From positions 1-5,059 of the forward strand of contig CAMHDG010000136.1 in NCBI GenBank assembly GCA_946183815.1: DNA of 5,059 bases. The letters run 5' to 3'. The notes beneath the pieces were generated by a model. That model saw only the letters and a list, made by a program, of their open reading frames with translations. It did no database searches and had not been told where the DNA came from. The position numbers and the translations under genes are program-made. This DNA is from an uncultured bacterium. Lineage in GTDB: Bacteria; Cyanobacteriota; Vampirovibrionia; Gastranaerophilales; Gastranaerophilaceae. This document shows, piece by piece, positions 1 through 5,059 of the stretch. Positions within the stretch are counted from its first letter, which is position 1, and each line of letters begins with the position of its first letter.

Positions 1-726
1 ATGTTTTAAATTTTCTTCATTAAACCCTTTAACAACAAGTCCGCTTGAATAATCACCGAACTCACCCAACACATTTATTTTATAATAATCTTCATCGAAA
101 CTTTCTTTTAAAGAAGTAATAAAATGTTGGGGTAAATATATATTGTTAGTAGTGGGAGCGATTATCAAACGATAATTTTCTTTCTTCTGTTCGACAAACC
201 TTTTCCATATCCACCCCTTGTCAGACTGAGGATTTGTATGTCCAAAAAGCCTATACCGAAAATCTATCCAGTCTTTTCCTCTGTAAGTATTCCTTAAACG
301 ACCTAATAACTGTTTAAAAGAGGAGTCATCTATTTGAGATGCCTCCTCAATTTCAGCCCAATGTAAGTTCAAAGATTTAAACCGTTCAGGATCATCAAAA
401 GCCGAGAACAAAATTTCTGAACCGTTCTTAAATTTAATAATCTTCTCTACTTTATTATAGAAATAGTGGATATTTTCTCTATATCCAAGCAGTTCTAAAT
501 GTTCGAGATAAGTAACCAAGGTAGTTTTCCTAACGAGTTCATACTCTTTTGCCCCGACTAATCCCCTTGAGCCCGCATATTTTTTCGCTAATAAAATTCC
601 TAACAGAGCACCGCACCAAGTTTTTCCACTCCCATAGCCACCCTGATAAATAGCGACATCGAGCGGATTACTATGCGGTATTTCTATAAATTCCTTCTGC
701 TTATCTAATAATTTATAATTAGTCAA
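1..726 (-). CDS. terL: Phage terminase large subunit, N-terminal ATPase part (3' end cut by window edge)
   Basis: This is the motor ATPase that translocates phage DNA into the prohead and, through a C-terminal nuclease, cuts it. The 242 visible codons are open to the left edge. Walker A is GGYGSGKT (residues 29-36). Walker B with the catalytic acid is in LHWAEIEEAS (121-130), the hallmark of PBSX/SPP1-type and Terminase_3/6-like enzymes. The coupling motif is GHTNP (162-166), followed by a W-x-W-K-R-F segment and a GEFGDYSSGL segment (221-230) that in this family leads into the nuclease domain. The nuclease itself, with its acidic metal-binding residues, lies outside the window. The start is TTG at 724-726: an in-frame stop immediately precedes it, no ATG or GTG occurs before Walker A, and AGAGG lies five bases upstream. 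The family is secure; the exact subfamily is inferred. No small-terminase gene is recognisable upstream. Confidence 0.95.
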   Translation of the reverse strand, partial: MTNYKLLDKQKEFIEIPHSNPLDVAIYQGGYGSGKTWCGALLGILLAKKYAGSRGLVGAKEYELVRKTTLVTYLEHLELLGYRENIHYFYNKVEKIIKFKNGSEILFSAFDDPERFKSLNLHWAEIEEASQIDDSSFKQLLGRLRNTYRGKDWIDFRYRLFGHTNPQSDKGWIWKRFVEQKKENYRLIIAPTTNNIYLPQHFITSLKESFDEDYYKINVLGEFGDYSSGLVVKGFNEENLKH

Positions 727-1026
727 TTATGCCTCTGTAAGACCGTCAACGTATTTTTTTAAGTTCTCATAAATACATTGAGTCAAAACAGGGATATATT
801 CAATCAGAATATTTATTAAAGCATTTTGAACAGGATTAACTGACTTAAAATTAGATTTTATAAAAAGAATGACTGCATTATCAACATTCTTCTTTTTATC
901 ATAACCTTCCAATGTAGTTCTTGCCTGCTCTATTATTTTATTTTTTGTAAAATCAAAAAATATTTTTATACCATCGTCAGATACTTTCTTTTTTACGGTA
1001 TTTGCCAAATTTTTAAATATATTCAT
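727..1026 (-). CDS. Small helical phage protein of unknown function, between fibre gene and terL
   Basis: The product is 99 residues and I do not recognise it with confidence. It is lysine-rich and appears mostly helical. The N-terminal part (1-40) has basic and hydrophobic residues in an amphipathic pattern (MNIFKNLANTVKKKV). A DKKK stretch (43-46) follows, then two hydrophobic helices (about 48-57 and 66-86). No signal peptide or clear membrane span is visible. The order of a K-rich patch, a helix and a LIE-containing final helix loosely recalls the C-terminal part of LLH-type holins (superfamily 6), but the transmembrane helix of that family is missing, so this is only a hint. Its position before terL is where a small terminase often sits, yet no helix-turn-helix is evident. 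The ATG start at 1026 is well supported by AAGGAGG five bases upstream, and its stop touches the terL start. It is likely co-transcribed with both neighbours. Confidence 0.8.
   Translation of the reverse strand: MNIFKNLANTVKKKVSDDGIKIFFDFTKNKIIEQARTTLEGYDKKKNVDNAVILFIKSNFKSVNPVQNALINILIEYIPVLTQCIYENLKKYVDGLTEA
732..736 (-). promoter_or_regulatory. Ribosome binding site deciding the TTG start of terL
   Basis: AGAGG on the minus strand sits five bases before TTG (724-726) and inside the last codons of the 99-residue gene. The previous gene's TAA is directly adjacent to the TTG, so terL is probably translated by coupling or re-initiation. The site is weaker than those of the two upstream genes, and the start is not ATG, which fits low production of an enzyme needed in few copies. 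Confidence 0.7.
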
Positions 1027-1031
1027 TCTAA

Positions 1032-1038
1032 CCTCCTT
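1032..1038 (-). promoter_or_regulatory. Ribosome binding site overlapping the upstream stop codon
   Basis: A consensus AAGGAGG lies five bases before the ATG of the 99-residue gene. It shares bases with the TAA (1037-1039) of the 550-residue gene, giving TAAGGAGG. Ribosomes ending on the fibre gene stop on top of the next gene's binding site, which suggests translational coupling. Confidence 0.9.
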
Positions 1039-2689
1039 ATTCTGCCCAGTTGCTAGGGGCTGTAATAGTCACATTTGTAATTGTTATATCACTCTGCCAG
1101 TTTGTTGCCTGACTTGCAGATGTGTAGTTGTAGGTTACGGTTGCAAATATGCCATTTTCATTCCCACTTGATGTAAGAAAAATCTGATTATTTTCATATC
1201 TAAAATACCCCGTATTCACACCGTCATTAGTATTCCATATTTGTGATTGAAAATTGCAATTACCCTGTGTTATCTGATAATTAGTACCTTGTTTAGCGAT
1301 AACAACATCAGAGTTAATCTGACCGCTAGTCAAGTCCGTCATATAATCGGCACTAAAAGTTATTGTATTATTTGTTGTATCTAGCGTTACAGCGGTAGGT
1401 GTTACAACTGTTTCACCACTACCCCCGCCTTGTTCATTACCACCACTGGAACTGCCCTGATATTCCCAACCTGATGTATAAATATCAACAACAATATTAT
1501 TATCAGAATATGTCAAAGCAAAATCAGCATCATTTGCATCATACACAGTTCGGAAAGTTCTAGGGTCAGACGAGGTCATTTTAAAGTAATTAGTTCCGTT
1601 ATTCAAATTAAGTGATAGAATACAAGTTGTATCAGTCGTAACCGCTTCCCCTTGATAATTACCTGATCCCCACGCTGTCATAGTTATATTTCGCGTGTAA
1701 TATGTATATCCTAAAAGTGTGTTTAGGTAATTTGCTAATATAGTTATTGAATCGGTTGTACTGTCATAACTAACACCATATTCAGAAGTTGGAGAAGAAT
1801 TTGATGCAAGTTCTGCAGTAAAACCTGACACATACATTTCTACACCTGTAATCTGTTGACCGTCAGAGCAAATTATTTTAGCGATAGGTGTAACACTTGT
1901 GCTAATATTTTGTTCTGTCATTTGAAAAGAGTTTTGCCCGCCATTTGTTCCTTCTTGAAAATAAACATATCGTGTATGTCCGCCACCTAGCCAACTATCA
2001 TAATATTCCACTCTAAATTGCTCACAAAGTGCTTGAGAAAATTGTATCTGATTAGCCTTATAATAAATTCCCGCCGTACTTGTACCGACCGCAACCTCAA
2101 CAGAATAATATCCGTCTTTGTTGTCAGAAGATGCAAGATATGTTCCGTTTTGAGTAATACGTTTTCCGATATACAAATCAGGAGTATATGTTCCGTTAAC
2201 ACCCAGTATTGAAACCCCGCTTTTTATATTACTTGCTTTTATATTACTGTCTATTGCAGAGGTAACGGCATTAACGGTAACACTTGTAAGTCCATTATAA
2301 TTTGTACTAGGTGTAATAGTCTGATTTGATGTTGTAGGGGTTACCGTTTTCGTTTCACCTTTTAACTCTGTCAATGTTCCTGTAACACCCAGTATTGAAA
2401 CACCTGATTTTATATTCCCTTCTTTAATGTTACTATCAATGGCTGAGGTAACAGCCTTAACTGTAACAGGGTTATATCCGTCTGTTCCTGCCGGTGCTGT
2501 AATTGTTCGTTGTGATGTTGTTGGGTTAACTAATAACGTCTGAATATTTGCCGTATCGATACTGTCAATACAGTCTGCGAGATTATCACTTGTCAAACTT
2601 TCAGGCATTGTTGCCCCTTTGCTATCACAAGAATCATAAGCATCTGCAATATTGTCTTTAATTCTTTGTATTTCGCTTTGAACTGTCAT
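1037..2689 (-). CDS. Phage appendage/fibre-like structural protein with N-terminal repeats and a beta-rich C-terminal half
   Basis: The product is 550 residues and probably a virion surface protein that contacts the host. Residues 1-45 (MTVQSEIQRIKDNIADAY...SDNLADCIDSI) match an N-terminal pattern common in phage structural proteins of low-GC Gram-positives and may anchor it to the particle. Two repeats follow (about 51-105 and 113-167), each with an NPTTSQRTIT/TPTTSNQTIT strand, VTSAIDSNIK, and SGVSILGV.GT. A related piece, ITQNGTYLASSDNKDGYYSV (178-197), comes next. Residues 207-550 are rich in T, S, N, G and Y and look all-beta, as three diverged modules (see separate entry), with a flexible SSSGGNEQGGGSG linker at 413-425. 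No enzyme motif, signal peptide or membrane segment is seen. The ATG is supported by AGAAAGGA seven bases upstream. Role by motif style and neighbourhood is sound; tail versus head attachment cannot be decided. A shorter frame inside it (1987-2202) is a shadow. Confidence 0.85.
   Translation of the reverse strand: MTVQSEIQRIKDNIADAYDSCDSKGATMPESLTSDNLADCIDSIDTANIQTLLVNPTTSQRTITAPAGTDGYNPVTVKAVTSAIDSNIKEGNIKSGVSILGVTGTLTELKGETKTVTPTTSNQTITPSTNYNGLTSVTVNAVTSAIDSNIKASNIKSGVSILGVNGTYTPDLYIGKRITQNGTYLASSDNKDGYYSVEVAVGTSTAGIYYKANQIQFSQALCEQFRVEYYDSWLGGGHTRYVYFQEGTNGGQNSFQMTEQNISTSVTPIAKIICSDGQQITGVEMYVSGFTAELASNSSPTSEYGVSYDSTTDSITILANYLNTLLGYTYYTRNITMTAWGSGNYQGEAVTTDTTCILSLNLNNGTNYFKMTSSDPRTFRTVYDANDADFALTYSDNNIVVDIYTSGWEYQGSSSGGNEQGGGSGETVVTPTAVTLDTTNNTITFSADYMTDLTSGQINSDVVIAKQGTNYQITQGNCNFQSQIWNTNDGVNTGYFRYENNQIFLTSSGNENGIFATVTYNYTSASQATNWQSDITITNVTITAPSNWAE
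1040..2071 (-). repeat. Possible three diverged beta-module copies in the C-terminal half of the 550-residue protein
   Basis: Three stretches share an ordered set of features: residues 207-296 (2071-1802), 304-412 (1780-1454) and 431-550 (1399-1040). Each opens with a short strand and an aromatic or leucine turn (NQIQFSQAL, DSITILANYL, NTITFSADYM). Each then has a G-x-N-[YS]-F/Q-type strand (GGQNSFQMTEQN, GTNYFKMTSSD, GTNYQITQGN). Each ends with a D/N-rich strand before a glycine (SDGQQITGVEMYVSG, SDNNIVVDIYTSG, ENNQIFLTSSG). Identity is low, so this is pattern reading rather than an alignment score. Confidence 0.45.
2189..2539 (-). repeat. Two in-gene repeats with 186-bp period in the 550-residue protein
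   Basis: Copy A covers 2539-2375 and copy B 2353-2189. Both encode a TxTxPTTSxxTITP-like strand, then VTSAIDSNIK, NIKSGVSILGV and GT. At DNA level a 19-bp stretch is identical at 2197-2215 and 2383-2401, exactly 186 bp apart; elsewhere the copies have diverged mostly at third positions. A third partial relative, the ITQNGTY...DGYYSVEV block, lies at 2176-2087. Such units are common modular spacers in phage fibre proteins. Confidence 0.85.
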
Positions 2690-2696
2690 AGTATTT

Positions 2697-2704
2697 TCCT
2701 TTCT
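2697..2704 (-). promoter_or_regulatory. Ribosome binding site of the 550-residue gene
   Basis: AGAAAGGA on the minus strand lies seven bases upstream of the ATG at 2687-2689. It fixes the start and shows the gene has its own initiation site rather than relying on coupling to the fibre gene 83 bp upstream. Confidence 0.85.
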
Positions 2705-2732
2705 TATACCCTCACCCGCATTTGTAATTGTT

Positions 2733-2773
2733 AAAAAAACAAAACAACAGCGACCTCTCCCAAAGGTAGAGGT
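2733..2773 (-). terminator. Hairpin with imperfect T tract between the two fibre genes (possible weak terminator or attenuator)
   Basis: On the minus strand ACCTCT (2773-2768) pairs perfectly with AGAGGT (2758-2753). Two further C-G pairs close an inner three-base loop after one mismatch. The stem begins inside the TAA stop of the upstream fibre gene. It is followed by a T-rich stretch broken by G's and ending in seven T's (2739-2733). The T run starts several bases after the stem, which is not ideal for an intrinsic terminator. It could reduce rather than stop transcription into the next gene, or protect an mRNA 3' end. Confidence 0.4.
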
Positions 2774-5059
2774 TAGATAGAGGCTAATAATGTTTCAATA
2801 TTTCCCACAAGGTTATACACACACTTTGCACTAGGATATTGTGTGTCCGTACTGCTTGCAGATAAAGATGTCACAAGATTAGATTTATCTTGTTTCCCTG
2901 ATATATCCTGATGTGATGTTAAAAAACCACTGTCATTTGTTAAATCTGACGTTTTTGTTGGAATTGATATATTTTCCTCAAGGTTATCAAGTTTATTTTT
3001 ATAACTGTCCGTAAAATCATTAGTGGATAAACCTTTACCTGTGACCTTATCAACCTTGCCCGATATATCCTGATGTGTTGTTAAATATTGAGAGTGTGTA
3101 TGATTTATATCCGCTTTACCCGATATGTCCTGATGTTGTGTTAAATACTGACTATGCGTATGGTTAACATCAGCCTTACCGTCAAGAGCCTCAATTATTT
3201 GAGTATCGTCATAGTTAGACAGCCCTGCGAGTTTATTCTTTTCTGCGGTGGTGTAATCATTAGTAGATAAACCCTTACCAGTGACCTTATCAACTTTGCC
3301 TGATATGTCAGGAATTGTAGGTTTATAGTCTAAATCTCTATAATCATTTGATAACGCAACTTGTGACAATGTGTTTTGATGGATATATGTTGCTGTAATG
3401 TTTAAAGTTTTATTTTTGTAATATGATTTTAGCGAAACATCATAATACTTGTAAAATTTATTATTATCAAGAATAACTCCTTCTTCGGTATCAAGAGAAC
3501 CGGTAAATGAAATATTAGTCCAACTTATTCCGTCATTAGAACCTTTTACATATTTATTGTCAATTTTTGTTGTTCCTGATTCATAATCATCATTACCTAT
3601 TGCAACCAATTTTGTTACTTTGATAGGGATAGGGTTATAAAACGTACAAGTAAGTTGTCCATTTGAAAACACAACACTTGTAGTAGAATTACTAGATTCT
3701 ATATCAAATAAAGAGAGATAATTCGATGCAAAATAATCACCACCCATTGTTGTAGTTGTATGATTTCCAATAGTCCAATTTTTCTCTGTATAAGAAGAAA
3801 CATAATAATTGTCATTTTCTAACTCTGACATTTTGGTAGGAATATCCCCAACATCAGCCTTACCGTCTAACGCAGACAATATCTCTGTATCGTCATAATT
3901 AGACAACCCCGCAAGTTTATTCTTTTCAGCGGTTGTATAATCATTAGTAGATAAACCCTTACCTGTGACCTTATCGACTTTGCCTGATATGTCTTGATGT
4001 GATGTTAAAAAACCACTATCATTCGTTAAATCAGACGTTTTCGTAGGAATATCAGATATATCCGCTTTACCTGATAAATCTTGATGTTCCGTCAAATATT
4101 GACTATGCGTGTGGTTAACGTCAGCCTTACCGTCAAGAGCCTCAATTATTTGAGTATCGTCATAATTCGACAACCCGGCAAGTTTATTTTTTTCTGCGGT
4201 AGTATAATCTTCCGTTGATAAACCTTTACCGGTTACTTTATCAACTTTTCTCGATATATCCTGATGTTCAGTTAAATACTGACTATGCGTGTGGTTAACA
4301 TCAGCCTTGCCACTTAACGCAGACAATATCTCTGTATCGTCATAATTCGACAACCCGGCAAGTTTATTTTTTTCTACGGTAGTATAATCTTCCGTTGATA
4401 AACCTTTACCGGTTACTTTATCAACTTTTCCCGATATATCCTGATGTTCAGTTAAATATTCAGAGTGAGTGTGATTAATATCCGCTTTTTTCTTTAACGC
4501 AAGCAATACAGCACTATCATTATAATTAGAAAGCCCTGCAAGTTTATCCTTTTCAGCAGTGGTGTAATCTTCCGTTGATAAACCTTTACCGATTACTTTA
4601 TCGACTTTGCCGGATATATCCTGATGCTTTGTCAGATAATGCTTATTATCAATTTCGGTTTTTGTATAAACATCTGCCTTATCACTTTTCAATGATAACA
4701 AATCGTCAACCTCATCTTTTACATAAAGATTTGAAGCAGACACCCCATCAACCGTAACATCAATATTTTGCAGCAAATCATCCACTTCTGATTTAGTATA
4801 AGAATTGACCTGCTCAGCGGTAACTTTATGAGGGTTATTATCATCCTCTACGTGATCAGTTAAATCTGAAACATAAGACACATTTATCTCATTTTTTACA
4901 GAAACACATTCCTGCAATACACGTTGAACCAGAGCGAGATAATTTGCACAGTCTTGTCGGCTTTTATCTGCCGAATTTGCATAAGATTCTGCCTGTTTTT
5001 CTAATTGTTGAACATTGTTGCTTGTAACTCTTATAATGTTATTTTGAGATTTATTTATA
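2773..5059 (-). CDS. Large repetitive phage fibre/appendage protein with inserted discoidin-like domain (5' end cut by window edge)
   Basis: This is a virion fibre protein probably used for host attachment; 761 residues are visible. The frame is open to the right edge. A TTG at 4917 could be mistaken for the start, but the 47 codons upstream are in frame, have no stop, and encode fibre-like sequence, and no ribosome binding site precedes that TTG. In visible numbering: 15-60 is a Q/E/K/A-rich, coiled-coil-like segment; NNPHKVTAEQV at 74-84 is a common fibre motif; three YxKxE[VI]D motifs occupy 87-137; repeats 1-3 span 149-328; repeat 4 spans 358-403; a discoidin-like insertion covers about 419-582; repeat 5 plus a 20-residue half unit spans 586-665; repeat 6 spans 666-698; and the C-terminal cap (699-761) ends in a TQYPSAKCVYNLVGNIETLL helix. 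Parallel trimer formation is inferred from the family style. Tail fibre versus head fibre is undecided. No enzyme motif or self-cleaving chaperone domain is seen. Confidence 0.88.
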   Translation of the reverse strand, partial: INKSQNNIIRVTSNNVQQLEKQAESYANSADKSRQDCANYLALVQRVLQECVSVKNEINVSYVSDLTDHVEDDNNPHKVTAEQVNSYTKSEVDDLLQNIDVTVDGVSASNLYVKDEVDDLLSLKSDKADVYTKTEIDNKHYLTKHQDISGKVDKVIGKGLSTEDYTTAEKDKLAGLSNYNDSAVLLALKKKADINHTHSEYLTEHQDISGKVDKVTGKGLSTEDYTTVEKNKLAGLSNYDDTEILSALSGKADVNHTHSQYLTEHQDISRKVDKVTGKGLSTEDYTTAEKNKLAGLSNYDDTQIIEALDGKADVNHTHSQYLTEHQDLSGKADISDIPTKTSDLTNDSGFLTSHQDISGKVDKVTGKGLSTNDYTTAEKNKLAGLSNYDDTEILSALDGKADVGDIPTKMSELENDNYYVSSYTEKNWTIGNHTTTTMGGDYFASNYLSLFDIESSNSTTSVVFSNGQLTCTFYNPIPIKVTKLVAIGNDDYESGTTKIDNKYVKGSNDGISWTNISFTGSLDTEEGVILDNNKFYKYYDVSLKSYYKNKTLNITATYIHQNTLSQVALSNDYRDLDYKPTIPDISGKVDKVTGKGLSTNDYTTAEKNKLAGLSNYDDTQIIEALDGKADVNHTHSQYLTQHQDISGKADINHTHSQYLTTHQDISGKVDKVTGKGLSTNDFTDSYKNKLDNLEENISIPTKTSDLTNDSGFLTSHQDISGKQDKSNLVTSLSASSTDTQYPSAKCVYNLVGNIETLLASI
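2965..3303 (-). repeat. Fibre repeat 5, a 20-residue half unit, and repeat 6
   Basis: Repeat 5 (3303-3124) carries the TQIIEAL helix and the NHTHSQYL end. A 60-bp half unit (3123-3064) repeats only SGKADINHTHSQYLTTHQDI. Repeat 6 (3063-2965) keeps the GKGLSTND part and then diverges (FTDSYKNKLDNLEEN). A 64-bp stretch at 3150-3213 matches 4101-4164 in repeat 3 with two differences. Confidence 0.9.
3313..3804 (-). other. Discoidin-like (F5/8 type C-like) beta-sandwich inserted into the fibre
   Basis: About 164 residues interrupt the repeat array. The order of motifs fits a galactose-binding-fold discoidin domain: SLFD near the start, CTFYNPIPIKVTKLVAIGND as a strand pair, KGSNDGISWTNISF as the characteristic GSNDG.sW loop, and NNKFYKYYDVSLKSYY as the conserved Y-[RK]-Y-Y strand. 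In this fold the loops commonly bind sugars. The coding stretch looks more AT-rich than the flanking repeats, consistent with a module of separate origin. The domain call rests on motif order only; ligand is unknown. Confidence 0.65.
3850..3987 (-). repeat. Fibre repeat 4 (lacks the NHTH end)
   Basis: It has SGKVDKVTGKGLSTNDYTTA and the TEILSAL helix as in repeat 2, then switches after KADV to an IPTKMSELEND linker instead of NHTHSQYL. A 33-bp stretch (3868-3900) is identical to 4315-4347 in repeat 2. Confidence 0.9.
3988..4050 (-). repeat. IPTKTSDLTNDSGFLT linker, copy 1 (copy 2 at 2902-2964)
   Basis: This 21-residue linker, IPTKTSDLTNDSGFLT followed by SHQDI, joins repeats 3 and 4. It recurs with identical protein sequence after repeat 6 (2964-2902), where it is followed by the C-terminal cap. 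A degraded third copy, IPTKMSELENDNYYVS, lies at 3843-3796 and leads into the inserted domain. Versions of this linker are widespread in phage tail proteins of low-GC Gram-positives. Confidence 0.85.
4075..4614 (-). repeat. Tandem repeats 1-3 of the fibre gene, exact 180-bp period
   Basis: Copies lie at 4614-4435, 4434-4255 and 4254-4075. Each encodes SGKVDKVxGKGLST, EDYTTxEKxKLAGLSNYxD, an 8-residue variable helix, KADxNHTHSxYLTEHQD. Copies 2 and 3 share a 125-bp stretch (4334-4458 against 4154-4278) with only two differences, at 4376/4196 and 4431/4251. Both change the protein (A to V in copy 2, G to R in copy 3). This points to recent duplication or conversion. Confidence 0.95.
4648..4800 (-). 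repeat. Three YxKxE[VI]D motifs ahead of the main repeat array
   Basis: YTKSEVDDLL, YVKDEVDDLL and YTKTEID occur in series, with 25 and then 19 residues between their tyrosines. Similar short motifs recur in many phage fibre proteins as shaft spacers. The last copy runs into a degenerate version of the main repeat's border (KHYLTKHQDISGK). Confidence 0.7.

Noticed and set aside
1987..2202. 71-codon minus-strand frame inside the 550-residue gene
   Set aside because: It lies wholly within a well supported gene in another frame, has low-complexity composition and no ribosome binding site; a shadow.
2018..2212. 64-codon plus-strand frame
   Set aside because: Antisense to the 550-residue gene; its sequence is explained by the coding repeats on the other strand.
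2690..2772. Promoter in the gap (TATAAG near 2706-2711 with an upstream TTAACA)
   Set aside because: The spacing is about 20 bases, and the TATAAG abuts the ribosome binding site so that transcription would start at or within it.
4075..4614. CRISPR-like array suggested by regular repeats
   Set aside because: The period is 180 bp, the copies are coding and in frame, and there are no short repeats with unique spacers.
4575..4757. 60-codon plus-strand frame
   Set aside because: Antisense to the fibre gene, no initiation signals, and its sequence mirrors the repeat-coding strand.
2773..4917. A complete 714-residue protein starting at TTG 4917
   Set aside because: The same frame is open for 47 further codons to the edge, encodes fibre-like sequence there, and no ribosome binding site precedes the TTG.
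2773..5059. Diversity-generating retroelement target in the fibre gene
   Set aside because: No reverse transcriptase or template repeat is present in the window, and differences among repeats are not concentrated at adenines of one template; it cannot be excluded beyond the window.

Overview
The window is a piece of a tailed bacteriophage or prophage genome. It is AT-rich, and every supported gene lies on the minus strand, so transcription runs from right to left. The host is probably a low-GC Bacillota-type bacterium, likely gut-associated. The reasons are the consensus Shine-Dalgarno sites, TTG used as a start, and several repeat motifs common in phage fibres of that group (GKGLSTNDYTTAEKNKL, IPTKTSDLTNDSGFLT, SGVSILGVTGT). 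The host is inferred from style; nothing in the window identifies it directly.

Layout in the direction of transcription: (1) 5059-2773, a large repetitive fibre or appendage protein whose reading frame runs off the right edge. The TTG at 4917 is not its start. It has a coiled-coil-like N-terminal part, three YxKxExD motifs, six copies of a modular repeat with a 60-residue (180-bp) period, and a discoidin-like beta-sandwich inserted between repeats 4 and 5. (2) 2772-2690, an 83-bp gap with a hairpin followed by an imperfect T tract, then a strong ribosome binding site. (3) 2689-1037, a 550-residue second appendage protein. It has two 62-residue-period repeats, a third short glycine/tyrosine repeat, and a C-terminal half that looks like three diverged copies of one beta-rich module. 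(4) 1026-727, a 99-residue helical protein of unknown function, translationally coupled to the previous gene. (5) 726-1, the N-terminal ATPase part of the terminase large subunit, starting at a TTG directly after the previous stop and cut by the left edge.

Together this reads as the junction between a host-recognition (fibre) module and the DNA-packaging module. The two fibre genes would build surface structures that touch the host, and the terminase pumps DNA into the capsid. The unusual points are the order (fibre genes directly upstream of terL, with no recognisable small terminase), the mosaic history of the repeat array, and the carbohydrate-binding-like insertion. I found no RNA genes, CRISPR array, transposon, attachment site or convincing promoter, and no gene-free stretch longer than 83 bp.
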